Assembly: GCF_007827275.1 (NCBI RefSeq)
Contig: NZ_VISE01000001.1
Coordinates: forward strand, 2,170,001 to 2,234,000
Direction of reading: 5' to 3'
Length of the DNA: 64,000 bases
Origin: Gillisia sp. Hel_I_86
Lineage (GTDB): Bacteria; Bacteroidota; Bacteroidia; Flavobacteriales; Flavobacteriaceae
The notes below the pieces were generated by a model. The model had not been told where the DNA came from. It saw only the letters and a program-made list of their open reading frames with translations, and ran no database searches. The translations under genes were made by a program, and so were the position numbers. Positions 63,974 through 64,000 of the stretch are shown one piece after another (the first letter of the stretch is position 1; the number at the start of each line of letters is the position of its first letter).

Positions 63974-64000
63974 ATGAAAGCACAAGTTAACGAAATTAAG
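63974..64000 (+). CDS. Partial gene, N-terminus only
   Basis: An ATG opens a frame (MKAQVNEIK) that runs off the window end. Too short to assign. Its place after ssb suggests another mobile-element gene. Confidence 0.4.

Larger units (their letters stand above)
49293..64000. mobile_element. Putative genomic island carrying a hydrogenase cassette (right end outside window)
   Basis: Starts at the 3' end of tRNA-fMet, a usual integration site. Near the junction are tandem GGTACAACAT repeats (49343-49363) like integrase arm sites. The content is accessory: nickel permease, hydrogenase and hyp genes, then a non-coding structured region and an ssb gene as on conjugative elements. No integrase, relaxase or right attachment site lies in the window, so the call rests on context. 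Cassette limits may be set by the res-like arrays at 49466 and 62731. Confidence 0.55.

Overview
The window reads as the chromosome of a marine or soil-type member of the Flavobacteriaceae (Bacteroidota). Evidence: a complete gldK-gldL-gldM-gldN gliding/type IX secretion operon, a PorP/SprF-family protein, DUF6089 and DUF983 proteins, a BamA plus double OmpH/Skp locus, low G+C, and promoters that match the Bacteroidota sigma-A pattern TTTG-N19-TAnnTTTG almost exactly. The exact species cannot be named from sequence alone.

Region 1 (1-26.4 kb) is mostly conserved housekeeping: dodecin, an Nfu-type Fe-S carrier, PorP/SprF, then an envelope cluster on the minus strand (CBS protein, NAD kinase, DUF6089, uppS, bamA, two skp-like genes, murI) with pdxJ diverging from it. 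There follow a hydrolase, a FadL-type porin and SGNH lipoprotein pair, the tig-clpP-clpX proteostasis group, groES-groEL, secG-TPR-lptE-sigma-54 activator, and miaB. Region 2 (26.5-40.1 kb) holds an LVIVD lipoprotein, topA, a degenerate arginase-fold protein, gldKLMN, an FAD oxidoreductase, DUF983 and an ABC-F ATPase. Region 3 (40.1-49.3 kb) has a tripartite RND efflux operon, a CPXCG protein and two SpoIIAA-like paralogues, between which an intact IS4-family element (1455 bp, 9-bp target duplication) has landed inside a dispersed palindromic repeat. It ends at an initiator tRNA-Met.

Region 4 (49.3-64 kb) looks acquired. Immediately downstream of the tRNA-fMet gene lies a 13-kb cassette: a UreH-like nickel permease facing a 13-gene minus-strand operon that encodes a cytosolic group 2a-like [NiFe] hydrogenase (small and large subunits), its endopeptidase, two small proteins of unknown function, a TPR protein, all six Hyp maturation proteins (A, B, F, C, D, E) and an NHL beta-propeller. 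The small subunit has only three proximal-cluster cysteines, a trait of the oxygen-insensitive Huc-type enzymes that scavenge trace H2. The cassette is bracketed by two similar, same-orientation arrays of 28-bp inverted-repeat sites that resemble serine-resolvase res sites. Beyond it are about 700 bp of non-coding, hairpin-rich DNA and an ssb gene of the kind found on conjugative elements, and the window stops there.

The most interesting items are the mobile hydrogenase cassette with its res-like borders and unassigned accessory genes, the structured region upstream of ssb, two families of dispersed palindromic repeats, and the arginase-fold protein with lost metal ligands next to gldK.
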